A DNA stretch of 14,923 nt from Betaproteobacteria bacterium (GCA_003455595.1 DMQT01000097.1:7922-22844); one strand, 5' to 3'. Shown: positions 7,490 through 14,514, counted from the first letter of the stretch. The notes: a model not told the origin generated them from the letters alone. Made by a program: numbers and translations.

Positions 7490-7537
7490 TGTGCACAATA
7501 AAAAAGCCGGGGAAACCCGGCTTTTTTATTGTGCACA
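7490..7537. terminator. Strong bidirectional terminator between phoU and yggX
   Basis: A perfect inverted repeat with 22-base arms (7490-7511 and 7516-7537) and a four-base GAAA loop. Each arm contains a GC-rich core (GCCGGG/CCCGGC), a run of six A or six T, and an outer GTGCAC. In both directions the GC hairpin is followed by a U tract, so it can terminate the convergent phoU and yggX transcripts. It ends four bases before the yggX stop codon. Confidence 0.92.
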
Positions 7538-7540
7538 CGC

Positions 7541-7813
7541 CTACTTGCTCGGCGGCACGTACCCGGCGGCCTGATCGGCGCCTTCGCCAAAGAAGTATTT
7601 TTCCACTTGCTCCATCAAGTACTTACGCGCCTTGGCGTCGGCCAGGTTGAGGCGGTTTTCGTTGACCAGCATGGTCTGGTGCTTGATCCAGCCGGCCCAG
7701 GCTTCTTTCGAGACGTTGGCGTACAGGCGCTGGCCCATTTCGCCAGGCATGGGTGGGAAATCCAGGCCGTCGGCTTCACGTCCCAGTTTGATGCAATTAA
7801 CGGTTCTTGCCAT
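7541..7813 (-). CDS. yggX: Probable Fe(2+)-trafficking protein YggX
   Basis: A 90-residue cytoplasmic protein of the YggX family, which protects iron-sulfur proteins from oxidative damage and is thought to handle labile Fe(II). The N-terminus [11 protein letters not shown] with Cys7, the motif [13 protein letters not shown], and the segment [19 protein letters not shown] are hallmark family sequences, and the length is exactly typical. A GAGGAG ribosome-binding site lies nine bases before the ATG. A TATCAT box in the 48-base gap upstream (7842-7847) could be a promoter but has no good -35. Otherwise the gene is the last of the leftward glycosyltransferase–gluQ unit, and the shared terminator follows. 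Confidence 0.96.
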   Translation of the reverse strand: MARTVNCIKLGREADGLDFPPMPGEMGQRLYANVSKEAWAGWIKHQTMLVNENRLNLADAKARKYLMEQVEKYFFGEGADQAAGYVPPSK

Positions 7814-7861
7814 GTGATTTGCTCCTCAATTAAGTGCGGCGATGATAGCGGATTGGGGGGC

Positions 7862-8413
7862 TCAATGCACGTTGTAGCTGGCCAGTTCTTCGACCAGCTT
7901 GGCTACCAGATCGCGTCCTTGAACGGTCATGCCCCGCGTCAGCAAATCCACGTCGCGCTCGCCATCGACCAAGCGCCGCATGCTGCCGCCCAGCCGCCCC
8001 ATGTCACCCCCGACCTTGACCATCTGCTCGGCCATATTCGCCAGTGCCGACAAGGCGGCCACATCGCCTGTGGCGGCAGCATGAATCAGCCCAGCCAGCC
8101 CCGGCGCGGCGGCGCTGGGATCGGGCTGCTGGTTAGGGTCTGGCAGCGTGGCCGGGTCTTGAATGCCACGCAAAATCGCCTCGACGATGATGCGATCGTC
8201 GTCGTCCAGTCCGGCGTACACGCTGCTGTCGCGCTTGCCGGCAATCACCTGGCGCAGCGCCATCACCATCACGCCCCAGCCCTGCTGCTCGGCTTGTGCC
8301 AGCATCTGCTGGGCTTGCGGCAGCAATTCGGGTTTGAGGCAGGCGGTAGCGACGGCATGGATGAAGTGCGCGTAGGTCTGGATGACTTGCAGGGTACGTT
8401 CGGGGAGGGCCAT
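7862..8413 (-). CDS. Helical cytoplasmic protein of unknown function
   Basis: A 183-residue protein that I do not recognise. It has no signal peptide or membrane segment. It is largely alpha-helical in two parts, about 1-86 and 105-183, joined by a Pro/Gln/Ala-rich linker (PDPNQQPDPSAAAP, 91-104). The second part carries glycine-containing repeats around GGDMGRLGGSMRRLVDGERDVD (split across 135-156). Coding support comes from third-position GC bias, an intact frame, and an AAGGAA ribosome-binding site that spans the stop codon of gluQ 12 bases upstream, so it is probably translated together with gluQ. A long open frame on the opposite strand over this region is a shadow. No function is proposed. 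Confidence 0.72.
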   Translation of the reverse strand: MALPERTLQVIQTYAHFIHAVATACLKPELLPQAQQMLAQAEQQGWGVMVMALRQVIAGKRDSSVYAGLDDDDRIIVEAILRGIQDPATLPDPNQQPDPSAAAPGLAGLIHAAATGDVAALSALANMAEQMVKVGGDMGRLGGSMRRLVDGERDVDLLTRGMTVQGRDLVAKLVEELASYNVH

Positions 8414-8425
8414 GTCGAGTTCCTT

Positions 8426-9328
8426 TCAGGTGCACAGCATAGCATTGTCGCCACGCGCTTGTGGCAGCGCAGCGACCGACCAGACGGCTGTCGCCCAGCG
8501 CCAAAATTCTGCCAGCGTGGCGATATCCTCCCGTACCGGCTGATTGAGGAATGCCATTGCCTGACACAATAACGGTAACGCAGCGTCCACATTCAAGGCC
8601 CTTGCCTGCGTCTGTTTGGAGAGTTTTTGCCCGTCTGCATTTAACGCCACAGGCAGATGCAGGTATGTCGGCGTGGGCAGGCCGAGCAGGCGCTGCAGGT
8701 ATATCTGGCGCGGTGTCGAAGCGAGTAAATCAGCGCCGCGCACCACCTCGGTAATACCCAGCGCGGCGTCGTCTACTACCACGGCGAGCTGGTAAGCGAA
8801 CAAGCCATCAGCGCGATTTAGCACAAAATCGCCCACTTCGGATGCCAGCCGCTGACACACGCGGCCTTGCAGCGCATCGTCAAAACACAAGGGCAGATCA
8901 TCAGTGCGCACGCGTTGCGCGCGCGGCAGGTGGCCTTGGATAAGGCCATCGCGGCAGCTGCCGGGATATACCAGACCGTCGATGCCGTGCACACTGGAAT
9001 CAGCAATCTCGAGCCGCGAACAGCCGCAGGCATACACCCAGCCCGCATCCTGCAACTGCTGCAGGGCAGTACGATACGCCGCCAGCCGTTGTGACTGATA
9101 CATCACTGCGCCCGTCCATTCAAACCCGAATGCCGCCAGTGTGCGCAGAATATCGTCTGCCATGACGGGGGAACAACGCGGCGTATCAACATCCTCCATG
9201 CGCACATGCCACTGCCCGCCGTGCGCGCGCGCCTGCAAATAGCTGCCGAGCGCGGCGACCAGCGAACCAAAGTGCAGCGGCCCGGTGGGGGACGGCGCAA
9301 AACGGCCAATGTAGGGGGACGCGGTCAT
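8426..9328 (-). CDS. gluQ: Glutamyl-queuosine tRNA(Asp) synthetase GluQ
   Basis: A 300-residue paralogue of the GluRS catalytic domain lacking the anticodon-binding domain. It transfers activated glutamate onto the queuosine in the anticodon of tRNA-Asp, not onto the tRNA 3' end. Seen in the sequence: the start GRFAPSPTGPLHFGSL, with the HIGH-type motif HFGS at 19-22; a KMSKS-type motif QKLSKQ at 234-239; and the zinc site Cys101-x-Cys103, Tyr121 and Cys125, which is specific to this family. The ATG has only a weak ribosome-binding site. It lies 30 bases after the glycosyltransferase stop and is followed closely by the helical protein, so all are probably one transcript. The alternative, a full GluRS, is excluded by length. 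Confidence 0.95.
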   Translation of the reverse strand: MTASPYIGRFAPSPTGPLHFGSLVAALGSYLQARAHGGQWHVRMEDVDTPRCSPVMADDILRTLAAFGFEWTGAVMYQSQRLAAYRTALQQLQDAGWVYACGCSRLEIADSSVHGIDGLVYPGSCRDGLIQGHLPRAQRVRTDDLPLCFDDALQGRVCQRLASEVGDFVLNRADGLFAYQLAVVVDDAALGITEVVRGADLLASTPRQIYLQRLLGLPTPTYLHLPVALNADGQKLSKQTQARALNVDAALPLLCQAMAFLNQPVREDIATLAEFWRWATAVWSVAALPQARGDNAMLCT

Positions 9329-9358
9329 GATGCCTATTATCGCCGAAGTCGGCCAGGC

Positions 9359-10513
9359 TCAATAGCGCGTGATCACGTCGCGGTAAAAATCCAGCACCCG
9401 CGTCGCCATTTGCGGCGCGGTCCAGCTCAAGGCGTGGGCTTTGGCTTCGTTCGATAAACGCGCACGTAACGGCGCATCGGTTAAGACTTCGCGCAGCGTA
9501 GCGGCGAACGCCTGCGGGTTATCCTCGGCCACGCGACACCCCTGACGCGCGGCGAGAATATCGCGCGTGCCCATCACGGCAGTGGACACAACCGGCACGC
9601 CCAGCGCCATGGCTTCAAGCAGCACCAGCCCCTGCGTTTCCGTGCGCGAGGCGAACACGAATGCATCTCCCGCACAGTAACAGGCCGGCAGCTCGCTACC
9701 GCGCTCTAAATAACCGACAAACAATACGTGATGCGCCAAGCCGAGTTGTTCCACCTGTTTACGCAGTTTTGCTTCAGCCGGTCCCTCCCCCGCAATCACC
9801 AACAGCGCATCGGGCAGGGTGTGGCGCAGTTCAGCCATGACTTCAATCAAAAAACCGATGTTTTTCTCAAACGCCACGCGCCCTACATACACCACCACCG
9901 GGCGTTGCGCGGCAATGTTGTGCTGACGCCGGAATGCTGCACCATCGCATCCAGCGAAATCCGCCAGCTCGATGCCAGTCGGGATAATCCGGCTGAACGC
10001 CTGCACACCGTAGCGCGTCAGTGCTTCGTCCATGGCGATGGAAGGCAGGATCAGGCCGTTCACTTGCGCGCATTGACGACGCGAAAAATGCCGCGCCAGA
10101 TAACGCAGTGCGCCTTTCGGCAAGAACGGAATGTAGTGATACAAATACTCCTCGAAAAAGGTGTGATAAGTCTCGATGGTAGGAATATTGAAGATGCGCG
10201 CCAGCCGCAGCCCTGCGTAATGCGCGAAAAACGGCGTGTGGATATGCACCAGATCGAATGTTTGCCCGGCCAGGGTGTACGCTAACTGGCGCAGGGCATG
10301 CTGTGACATCATGCGGTCTTCCGGATCGAGCAACACACGCCGCCCGGGAATGCGCACGATGTCGGCCTCGGCCACTTCGTGCTGGTCATACGCAGGCGCG
10401 ACCAGCGTGACCTGGTGCCCGAGCGCCTGCAACTCGCGGCGCAGCGTCATGATCGAGGTGGATACGCCGTTCACGCGCGGGAAATACACGTCCGAAATCA
10501 TCAGGATATTCAC
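9359..10513 (-). CDS. GT4-family glycosyltransferase
   Basis: A 384-residue GT-B-fold retaining glycosyltransferase of family GT4 (group 1). The N-terminal acceptor domain starts ISDVYFPRVNGVST, with the glycine-rich loop near 12-20 and HTP/YHTFF motifs around 92-120. The C-terminal donor domain has GRVAFEKN (211-218, with the Arg and Lys that bind the donor phosphates) and the ExxxxxxxE motif, Glu292 to Glu300, in TETQGLVLLEAM. It resembles PimB-like mannosyltransferases and glycolipid glycosyltransferases, but donor and acceptor cannot be assigned. The start is GTG, preceded by GGAG at seven bases. The gene heads the leftward unit with gluQ. A weak extended -10 (TGCTACAAA) lies upstream near 10571-10580. 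Confidence 0.9.
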   Translation of the reverse strand: MNILMISDVYFPRVNGVSTSIMTLRRELQALGHQVTLVAPAYDQHEVAEADIVRIPGRRVLLDPEDRMMSQHALRQLAYTLAGQTFDLVHIHTPFFAHYAGLRLARIFNIPTIETYHTFFEEYLYHYIPFLPKGALRYLARHFSRRQCAQVNGLILPSIAMDEALTRYGVQAFSRIIPTGIELADFAGCDGAAFRRQHNIAAQRPVVVYVGRVAFEKNIGFLIEVMAELRHTLPDALLVIAGEGPAEAKLRKQVEQLGLAHHVLFVGYLERGSELPACYCAGDAFVFASRTETQGLVLLEAMALGVPVVSTAVMGTRDILAARQGCRVAEDNPQAFAATLREVLTDAPLRARLSNEAKAHALSWTAPQMATRVLDFYRDVITRY

Positions 10514-10611
10514 TTCGCCACTCCAGTCGCAGCACGATGGGCGGGAACGCTACATTCGTCTGCAACCGTTTTGTAGCAAAGCAGCATGACGTGCGTATGA
10601 CAACACACGCG

Positions 10612-10653
10612 ACAAAACACTGCGGGCTGGCAAAAATTTGCCAGCCCGCAGTG
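10612..10653 (-). terminator. Rho-independent terminator after btuM
   Basis: An inverted repeat with 17-base arms (10618-10634 and 10637-10653) built on CACTGCGGGCTGGC. On the minus strand it is followed by TTTTGT, a U tract. It lies 20 bases after the btuM stop codon and closes the cobalamin uptake transcript before the glycosyltransferase gene. Confidence 0.88.
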
Positions 10654-10673
10654 CTTACAGCAGGAATAGTTGC

Positions 10674-11225
10674 TTAGTAGGTGGTGGCGTGGCGGCTGTG
10701 CGTCAAGCGATAGGCCAACCAGACAGGCACCAGATACAATGCGGCGCTACCCAGAGACGGCGGGGAGGATTTGGCCACAGCCAGACCATAATCGGCGAGG
10801 CTCATCGTGCTGACAGTATTCGACAGTGCAAACCAGAACGCGTTGGACACGACAAACGCTGCCGCCACCGCCGCCAAGGCCACGCCAGCACTCAACAGCG
10901 CCGGGAAATCGCCATGCCGACGCGCCAGCCAGCGCCCCGCACTCCACAGAATCGCGTAGGTTGGAATCAGCCCGAAATAAGCCGGAGTCAGGCACCAGCC
11001 AGCCTCAACCGAGGTTTGCGCCGACACCACGTCAATGCCGAACGCCGCCGCCATCAGCAGACCCAGACAGCCTGCAGACAAGCCCATCACGCCAGCCAGC
11101 AGGAATACCGCCAGACTTGCGTCGGGCAGCAGTGCAGAGGTGCCGAAGTGACTCATGCGCGTGGCGGCCATAATGACAGCCAGTACGAGGAGTATCCATA
11201 AACGGTGCTTGAACGATAGCGACAT
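10674..11225 (-). CDS. btuM: BtuM-like cobalamin transporter (solitary ECF S-component type)
   Basis: A 183-residue polytopic membrane protein with about six hydrophobic segments (near 8-24, 34-62, 80-98, 108-134, 143-150 and 158-174). Size, topology and the segment GWCLTPAYFGLIPTYAILW, containing Cys78, fit BtuM, the vitamin B12 transporter family described from Thiobacillus denitrificans. There a conserved cysteine at about this position ligates cobalt and removes the cyano group from cyanocobalamin. BtuM works without the usual ECF ATPase module. The context supports this strongly: the gene lies 107 bases downstream of a BtuB-like receptor under a cobalamin riboswitch, and it is followed by a terminator. 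The ATG is preceded by AAGGAGT. The assignment rests on context and motif; I could not align it. Confidence 0.8.
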   Translation of the reverse strand: MSLSFKHRLWILLVLAVIMAATRMSHFGTSALLPDASLAVFLLAGVMGLSAGCLGLLMAAAFGIDVVSAQTSVEAGWCLTPAYFGLIPTYAILWSAGRWLARRHGDFPALLSAGVALAAVAAAFVVSNAFWFALSNTVSTMSLADYGLAVAKSSPPSLGSAALYLVPVWLAYRLTHSRHATTY

Positions 11226-11242
11226 GGGGCACTCCTTAAATT

Positions 11243-11291
11243 GCGTTAACGCGAATTGTACGCCACCCGACTATCCCGCCCAAGCGGGTGG
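11243..11291 (-). promoter_or_regulatory. Candidate internal promoter and inverted repeats before btuM
   Basis: On the minus strand, TTGGGC (11278-11283) and TACAAT (11255-11260) are separated by 17 bases, a plausible promoter for btuM inside the 107-base gap. A seven-base inverted repeat, CCACCCG/CGGGTGG (11263-11269 and 11285-11291), encloses it. A perfect ten-base palindrome, GCGTTAACGC (11243-11252), lies where transcription would begin. The hairpin has no U tract after it, so it is not an ordinary terminator. All of this is suggestive only. Confidence 0.33.
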
Positions 11292-11332
11292 TCGAATCAA
11301 GCAGCTAACACTTCTCCCAACTTATCTTATTA

Positions 11333-13261
11333 TCAGAAACTGGCCTTGAAACCTACCCGGTAGTTACGCGTAAAGCTGACCGGATAAATAACATTATCAC
11401 TTACCCACAAGCCATTCTTCTGCGCAAACACGTTATCGATAGCGGCTGACAACTCATAGGCCTTATAACGGTAGCGATACGCCAGGTTGGTGCTCTGGAA
11501 TGCCGCCTGCTTCTGGCTAAAGTTATTGGCAAAGTCATTGGCGGCGTAGGAGCTGCTGCGCCAGACGTAGCCTACATTGAAGGTGCTGTGCTCGGACCAG
11601 TCGTATTGCATGTCGAGCGTTACGCCGTGACGCGGCACGCCAGGCAGGTTTTTTCCGTCAAACGCACCGCCGCCACTGTTTTCGTGATCGATAATGGCGC
11701 GGGTATACGTATAGCCCGTACGCAAATTCAGATCCGGCCGGATACGCCAGCTGTCCTGCAATTCCAGTCCGTATTTGTGGGTTTTGTCGAGGTTAGTGTT
11801 GTAACTAGGTAACGGCCACGGTTGGCTGAAATAATAAATCTCGTTTTTAAGGTTGGCGCGAAACACGGCCAATTTCATGCGGTGATTGCCCTGCGTGTGA
11901 TTGGCACCGAGTGTCACGGTTTTAACTTTTTCTGGCGAGATGAAGGCATTAAACGTCCCGTCATAATTGAAAAAGCGGTCAATGTCGGGTGCCTGGAACG
12001 ATTGGTTGTAGTTGGCAAAAACCGAGGTGTTAGGCGCCATACGATAATTGCTGCCTATGTCCCACGCATTGAGCTGTTGTGTGGCATGCAAGGCGGCGTC
12101 TGGATTCGGCGCATAGTCGTATTCAACCTTTTCGCGACGCACCCCAGCCGACACGGTCAACTTGTCCAGAACATACTGCCCTTGCAGGTAATAGCCGATA
12201 TTGTTTTTGCTGGTGCGGTTAGACGCACCGATGCGTGTACCATCAAAGCGCTGCACGCCGGTCGTGAGTTTGAAGGCATCGCCGCTGTGAACCAGCGCAA
12301 CATCATCGGTTACATAATTGTAATTGGACGTGGATGAGTAGTAAGGATCACTGTAATTGGATAGCTTATCTTCCCGATTATGGCTGGCGGTCAATTTCGT
12401 GTTGGATGACAAATCCAGCGAAGCGCCCAAACGCCACTGATCGGTGTCGTATTTCTGGTGCGGATAAGGATTACCGCCATTTTGCGCGGGGTCGCTTTGA
12501 AATTGCGCCAAGGTCAAATGACCAATATAGCGCGTGTCAATTTTTGAACTTGACCCATCCAGCGTCAACCACAGTGCGTCGATTGGCCGCACACGCACCT
12601 GGCCGCGCTGGGTCGTCAGGCTGGAGGCGTCGCGCTGACCGGTCACGTCGGCATCGCTGGTGCCGCGCTGGCTTTGGTAGTCGTTACTGGCGGAAACGCT
12701 GAAATTGTCCCTGGACAAACCGGCTGCCACGGTACCCGACAGCGCGCCATAATTCCCGGCAGAACCGGCCACTGTCACCCCTTGATAGGGCCGCGTGTAG
12801 ATCTGGATCGTGCCTGCCGTCGCGCCATCGCCATAAATAACCGAGCCACTGCCGCGCGTGATTTCTATGCGGTCAATGCTGGCAAGCGGGATAGCGCCCA
12901 GCAATTGCGGCGCTGAATCAATATTATTCAGGCGCTGTCCATCCAGACTCACCACAATGTTCTGATATCCACTGGTCAGACCATAACCGCGCATGTCTAG
13001 CGTTGGCGTAAATTTGTTGCCGTAATTGGGCACCACATTGAGCGTGGTGTTTTGCGTCAAAAAATCAACCAGACTGCTCGCCCCCGAGGCCCGGATCATC
13101 GCCTGCGTATAGACCTCGGACGCATACGGCGCGGCCACATCCGGCAACGGCGTGCGCGTCGCCGTAACGACAATATCATCCAGCGGATAGGTGGAGGGGG
13201 CGGCCTGAGCCAAGGTGGTAACAGCGAACGCGATGGCGCTGAAGGTATAACGTGGGGACAT
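11333..13261 (-). CDS. btuB: TonB-dependent outer-membrane receptor, BtuB-like (cobalamin)
   Basis: A 642-residue outer-membrane receptor that moves corrinoids into the periplasm using TonB energy. Residues 1-20 are a signal peptide ending AQA. The TonB box is DDIVVTATR (28-36), the classic BtuB form. A plug domain follows (about 40-150; MRGYG, IVVSLDGQRLN, IDRIEITRGSGSVIYGDGA). The remainder is a 22-strand beta-barrel with many aromatic, Asn- and Ser-rich strands, ending in FKASF with the C-terminal Phe needed for outer-membrane assembly. Substrate assignment relies on the cobalamin riboswitch in its leader and the adjacent btuM. An AGGAA ribosome-binding site precedes the ATG. The leader from the -10 box to the ATG is about 310 bases. 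No other corrinoid genes (btuCDF, cob) are in the window. Confidence 0.92.
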   Translation of the reverse strand: MSPRYTFSAIAFAVTTLAQAAPSTYPLDDIVVTATRTPLPDVAAPYASEVYTQAMIRASGASSLVDFLTQNTTLNVVPNYGNKFTPTLDMRGYGLTSGYQNIVVSLDGQRLNNIDSAPQLLGAIPLASIDRIEITRGSGSVIYGDGATAGTIQIYTRPYQGVTVAGSAGNYGALSGTVAAGLSRDNFSVSASNDYQSQRGTSDADVTGQRDASSLTTQRGQVRVRPIDALWLTLDGSSSKIDTRYIGHLTLAQFQSDPAQNGGNPYPHQKYDTDQWRLGASLDLSSNTKLTASHNREDKLSNYSDPYYSSTSNYNYVTDDVALVHSGDAFKLTTGVQRFDGTRIGASNRTSKNNIGYYLQGQYVLDKLTVSAGVRREKVEYDYAPNPDAALHATQQLNAWDIGSNYRMAPNTSVFANYNQSFQAPDIDRFFNYDGTFNAFISPEKVKTVTLGANHTQGNHRMKLAVFRANLKNEIYYFSQPWPLPSYNTNLDKTHKYGLELQDSWRIRPDLNLRTGYTYTRAIIDHENSGGGAFDGKNLPGVPRHGVTLDMQYDWSEHSTFNVGYVWRSSSYAANDFANNFSQKQAAFQSTNLAYRYRYKAYELSAAIDNVFAQKNGLWVSDNVIYPVSFTRNYRVGFKASF

Positions 13262-13263
13262 GG

Positions 13264-13375
13264 TGGTGGTTCCTGTTTGCGCAAGCTTCCCCGCTTGCGG
13301 TGAATAAAGGAAACTGCGGGGAGACGAACAGGCGCGCAGTGAGCGCGGATCAGCACGTCAACACCGCCTCCCCGC
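13264..13375 (-). promoter_or_regulatory. Expression platform of the cobalamin riboswitch (candidate hairpins)
   Basis: Between the aptamer and btuB, the minus strand forms a long hairpin with 11-base arms (13365-13375 with 13316-13326, one G-U pair), followed by TTTCCTTTATT, a weak U tract. It is followed by a perfect seven-base hairpin, CGCAAGC/GCTTGCG (13293-13299 with 13280-13286), directly before the AGGAA ribosome-binding site (13270-13274). The sequence GCGGGGA occurs both in the first hairpin's 5' arm and at the second hairpin, so the intervening TCCCCGC could pair with either. This is the kind of choice a riboswitch uses, by termination or by masking the ribosome site. Confidence 0.55.
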
Positions 13376-13390
13376 GATGTTTCGGATACT

Positions 13391-13562
13391 TTGTCAGGCC
13401 GGTATCCGGGCTCGCGAGACTTGGCGTGTCGCCTTCCCACGCTCAATTGAACGCAGTGGCTGGATGACACGCCCACACTCGCTTACCGTTGCGGGGGCAG
13501 CACTGGTGTTGCACCAGTTTCCCGTTTAACCTGGCCATTGAAAACGGCCTGGCACCTGACAA
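13391..13562 (-). ncRNA. Cobalamin riboswitch (aptamer) controlling btuB–btuM
   Basis: This is a cobalamin riboswitch on the minus strand, which represses uptake genes when adenosylcobalamin or a related corrinoid is plentiful. Closing stem P1 is a perfect TTGTCAGG/CCTGACAA (13555-13562 with 13391-13398). The conserved core is present: AAACGGGAAAC, a CTGGTG-CAA-CACCAG hairpin (13503-13517), then GCTGCCCCCGCAACGGTAA (13483-13501), GCCACTG near 13455, GTGGGAAGGC, and the B12 box AGCCCGGATACCGGCC (13397-13412). The elements occur in the canonical order and spacing. The aptamer starts about nine bases after a TATAAT box. Confidence 0.95.
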
Positions 13563-13570
13563 GCGGGCGA

Positions 13571-13576
13571 ATTATA
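13571..13576 (-). promoter_or_regulatory. -10 box of the btuB riboswitch promoter
   Basis: A consensus TATAAT on the minus strand lies immediately upstream of the cobalamin aptamer, so the transcript would start just before P1. The -35 region at about 13593-13600 has no good match and lies inside the end of the preceding gene. It is placed mainly by its position relative to the riboswitch. Confidence 0.65.
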
Positions 13577-13587
13577 GCGGAATGCGG

Positions 13588-14115
13588 CTATTCCTGCACC
13601 ACCACACGAATGTAAAAGCCGCACGGCTGCCCCGGTGTGGGATTGTCCGGCACGGCGTCGAACGGGTACACACCTGCACCGAGGCCGTGGCTATTGGCCT
13701 GGCATAGCGCCTGAATCGCCGGATCGGGCGTGGCACTCACCGGCAGCAGTCGGATGCCGGTGGCACCGTCACGCTGGGGGGCAGCGTCGATGTACATGCG
13801 GCGGGTAATTTCCTGCGTCAGCACGGTGAGCAGCCTGACCAGCGGTTCCGGCTCAGCCACCAACCCGTCGCCAATCAACTGCTGGGCCAGCGCGCGTGCG
13901 CCAGTCTGGATGAATAAGGGGTCAGACAGCGCCGTGACCAGACGATCCAGCGTCGCGGCATCATGCGGCAACGCAGTCGAGGCGTTTAAATGCGTAGCGA
14001 CCAGCGCGCGCGTGACCGGCACCGCTTCAACACGCTGCTCCGGCGGTACGCCAGCAGTGACCACGCTGCCTTTGGGAGCCCAGCGCGATTTGATGTAGTC
14101 GAGCAGATACGCCAT
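13588..14115 (-). CDS. Conserved-looking protein of unknown function (second gene of a coupled pair)
   Basis: A 175-residue protein that I do not recognise. It has no signal peptide and no transmembrane helix. The N-terminus (MAYLLDYIKSRWAPKG) is followed by a region starting with GVPPEQRVEAVP, then a mainly helical middle (about 55-110) and a C-terminal beta-rich part ending PCGFYIRVVVQE. The start ATG shares its first base with the stop codon of the upstream 109-residue gene (TGATG), so the two are translationally coupled and probably work together. The stop codon is only 11 bases before the -10 box of the riboswitch promoter, and no terminator is seen between them. Transcription could therefore run on into the btuB leader. 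No function is proposed. Confidence 0.72.
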   Translation of the reverse strand: MAYLLDYIKSRWAPKGSVVTAGVPPEQRVEAVPVTRALVATHLNASTALPHDAATLDRLVTALSDPLFIQTGARALAQQLIGDGLVAEPEPLVRLLTVLTQEITRRMYIDAAPQRDGATGIRLLPVSATPDPAIQALCQANSHGLGAGVYPFDAVPDNPTPGQPCGFYIRVVVQE

Positions 14116-14444
14116 CAGAAATTCTCGATCCGCGCCTGGTAGCGGAACACAATCAGGCGGTACAGGTCATCACCGACTTGCACGTGGGTTGATTCGCGCC
14201 GTTCCAGGCTGATGGTTTCGCCGCCATTGGCCGACAGGCTGCGAAAGCCGAATGCCTCGTTTTCAATCAGGCTGGCGAGGATTTCCTCACACTCGTTGAC
14301 GGCCAGCGCACGGCCGGTGTTGTCCACCAGCTCGCACGGCTTGCCGCGTTTGGTGTTACCCGCAAAATGTACGGCATCCGCACGCAGCGGGTTGTTTTCG
14401 TCGAAGTTGACGTTGGGGTCAACAAACTGGTTGATATCGCTCAT
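14115..14444 (-). CDS. Small protein of unknown function (first gene of a coupled pair)
   Basis: A 109-residue soluble protein that I do not recognise. The N-terminal third (MSDINQFVDPNVNFDENNPL) is acidic and Asn-rich and probably flexible. The rest looks alpha/beta, with Cys37 and Cys52 and an arginine/glutamate-rich region, SLERRESTHVQVGDDLYRL (79-97). The start ATG has no clear Shine–Dalgarno sequence. It is divergent from the zapB-like gene, whose start lies 73 bases away. A palindromic CACTATAGTG within that gap supplies TATAGT on both strands, so it could serve as the -10 for this gene as well. The tight overlap with the next gene supports it being real coding sequence. Confidence 0.7.
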   Translation of the reverse strand: MSDINQFVDPNVNFDENNPLRADAVHFAGNTKRGKPCELVDNTGRALAVNECEEILASLIENEAFGFRSLSANGGETISLERRESTHVQVGDDLYRLIVFRYQARIENF

Positions 14445-14481
14445 GTGTTTAAAAATGACTTTCAGTTATCGCGGTTACTGG

Positions 14482-14514
14482 TTGACGTAATTGAATTTTC
14501 CGCACTATAGTGCG
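14482..14514 (+). promoter_or_regulatory. Promoter of the zapB-like–zapA unit with palindromic -10
   Basis: TTGACG (14482-14487) and TATAGT (14506-14511) are separated by 18 bases, a good sigma-70 type promoter. The -10 box lies in a perfect 14-base palindrome, CGCACTATAGTGCG (14501-14514). Only six bases separate the -10 box from the ATG at 14518, so the predicted transcript starts at or next to the start codon. Confidence 0.65.

Noticed and set aside
7529..8572. A 347-codon open frame on the plus strand
   Set aside because: It lies antisense to yggX, the helical-protein gene and the end of gluQ, starts inside the terminator arm, and has no recognisable domain. It is a GC-rich shadow frame.
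9728..10285. A 185-codon plus-strand open frame within the glycosyltransferase gene
   Set aside because: The opposite strand encodes a full GT4 enzyme with all motifs. The plus frame has low-complexity composition and no ribosome-binding site.
10638..11201. A 187-codon plus-strand open frame over btuM
   Set aside because: It starts in the terminator hairpin and is Arg/Gln/His-rich, as expected for the antisense of a membrane-protein gene.
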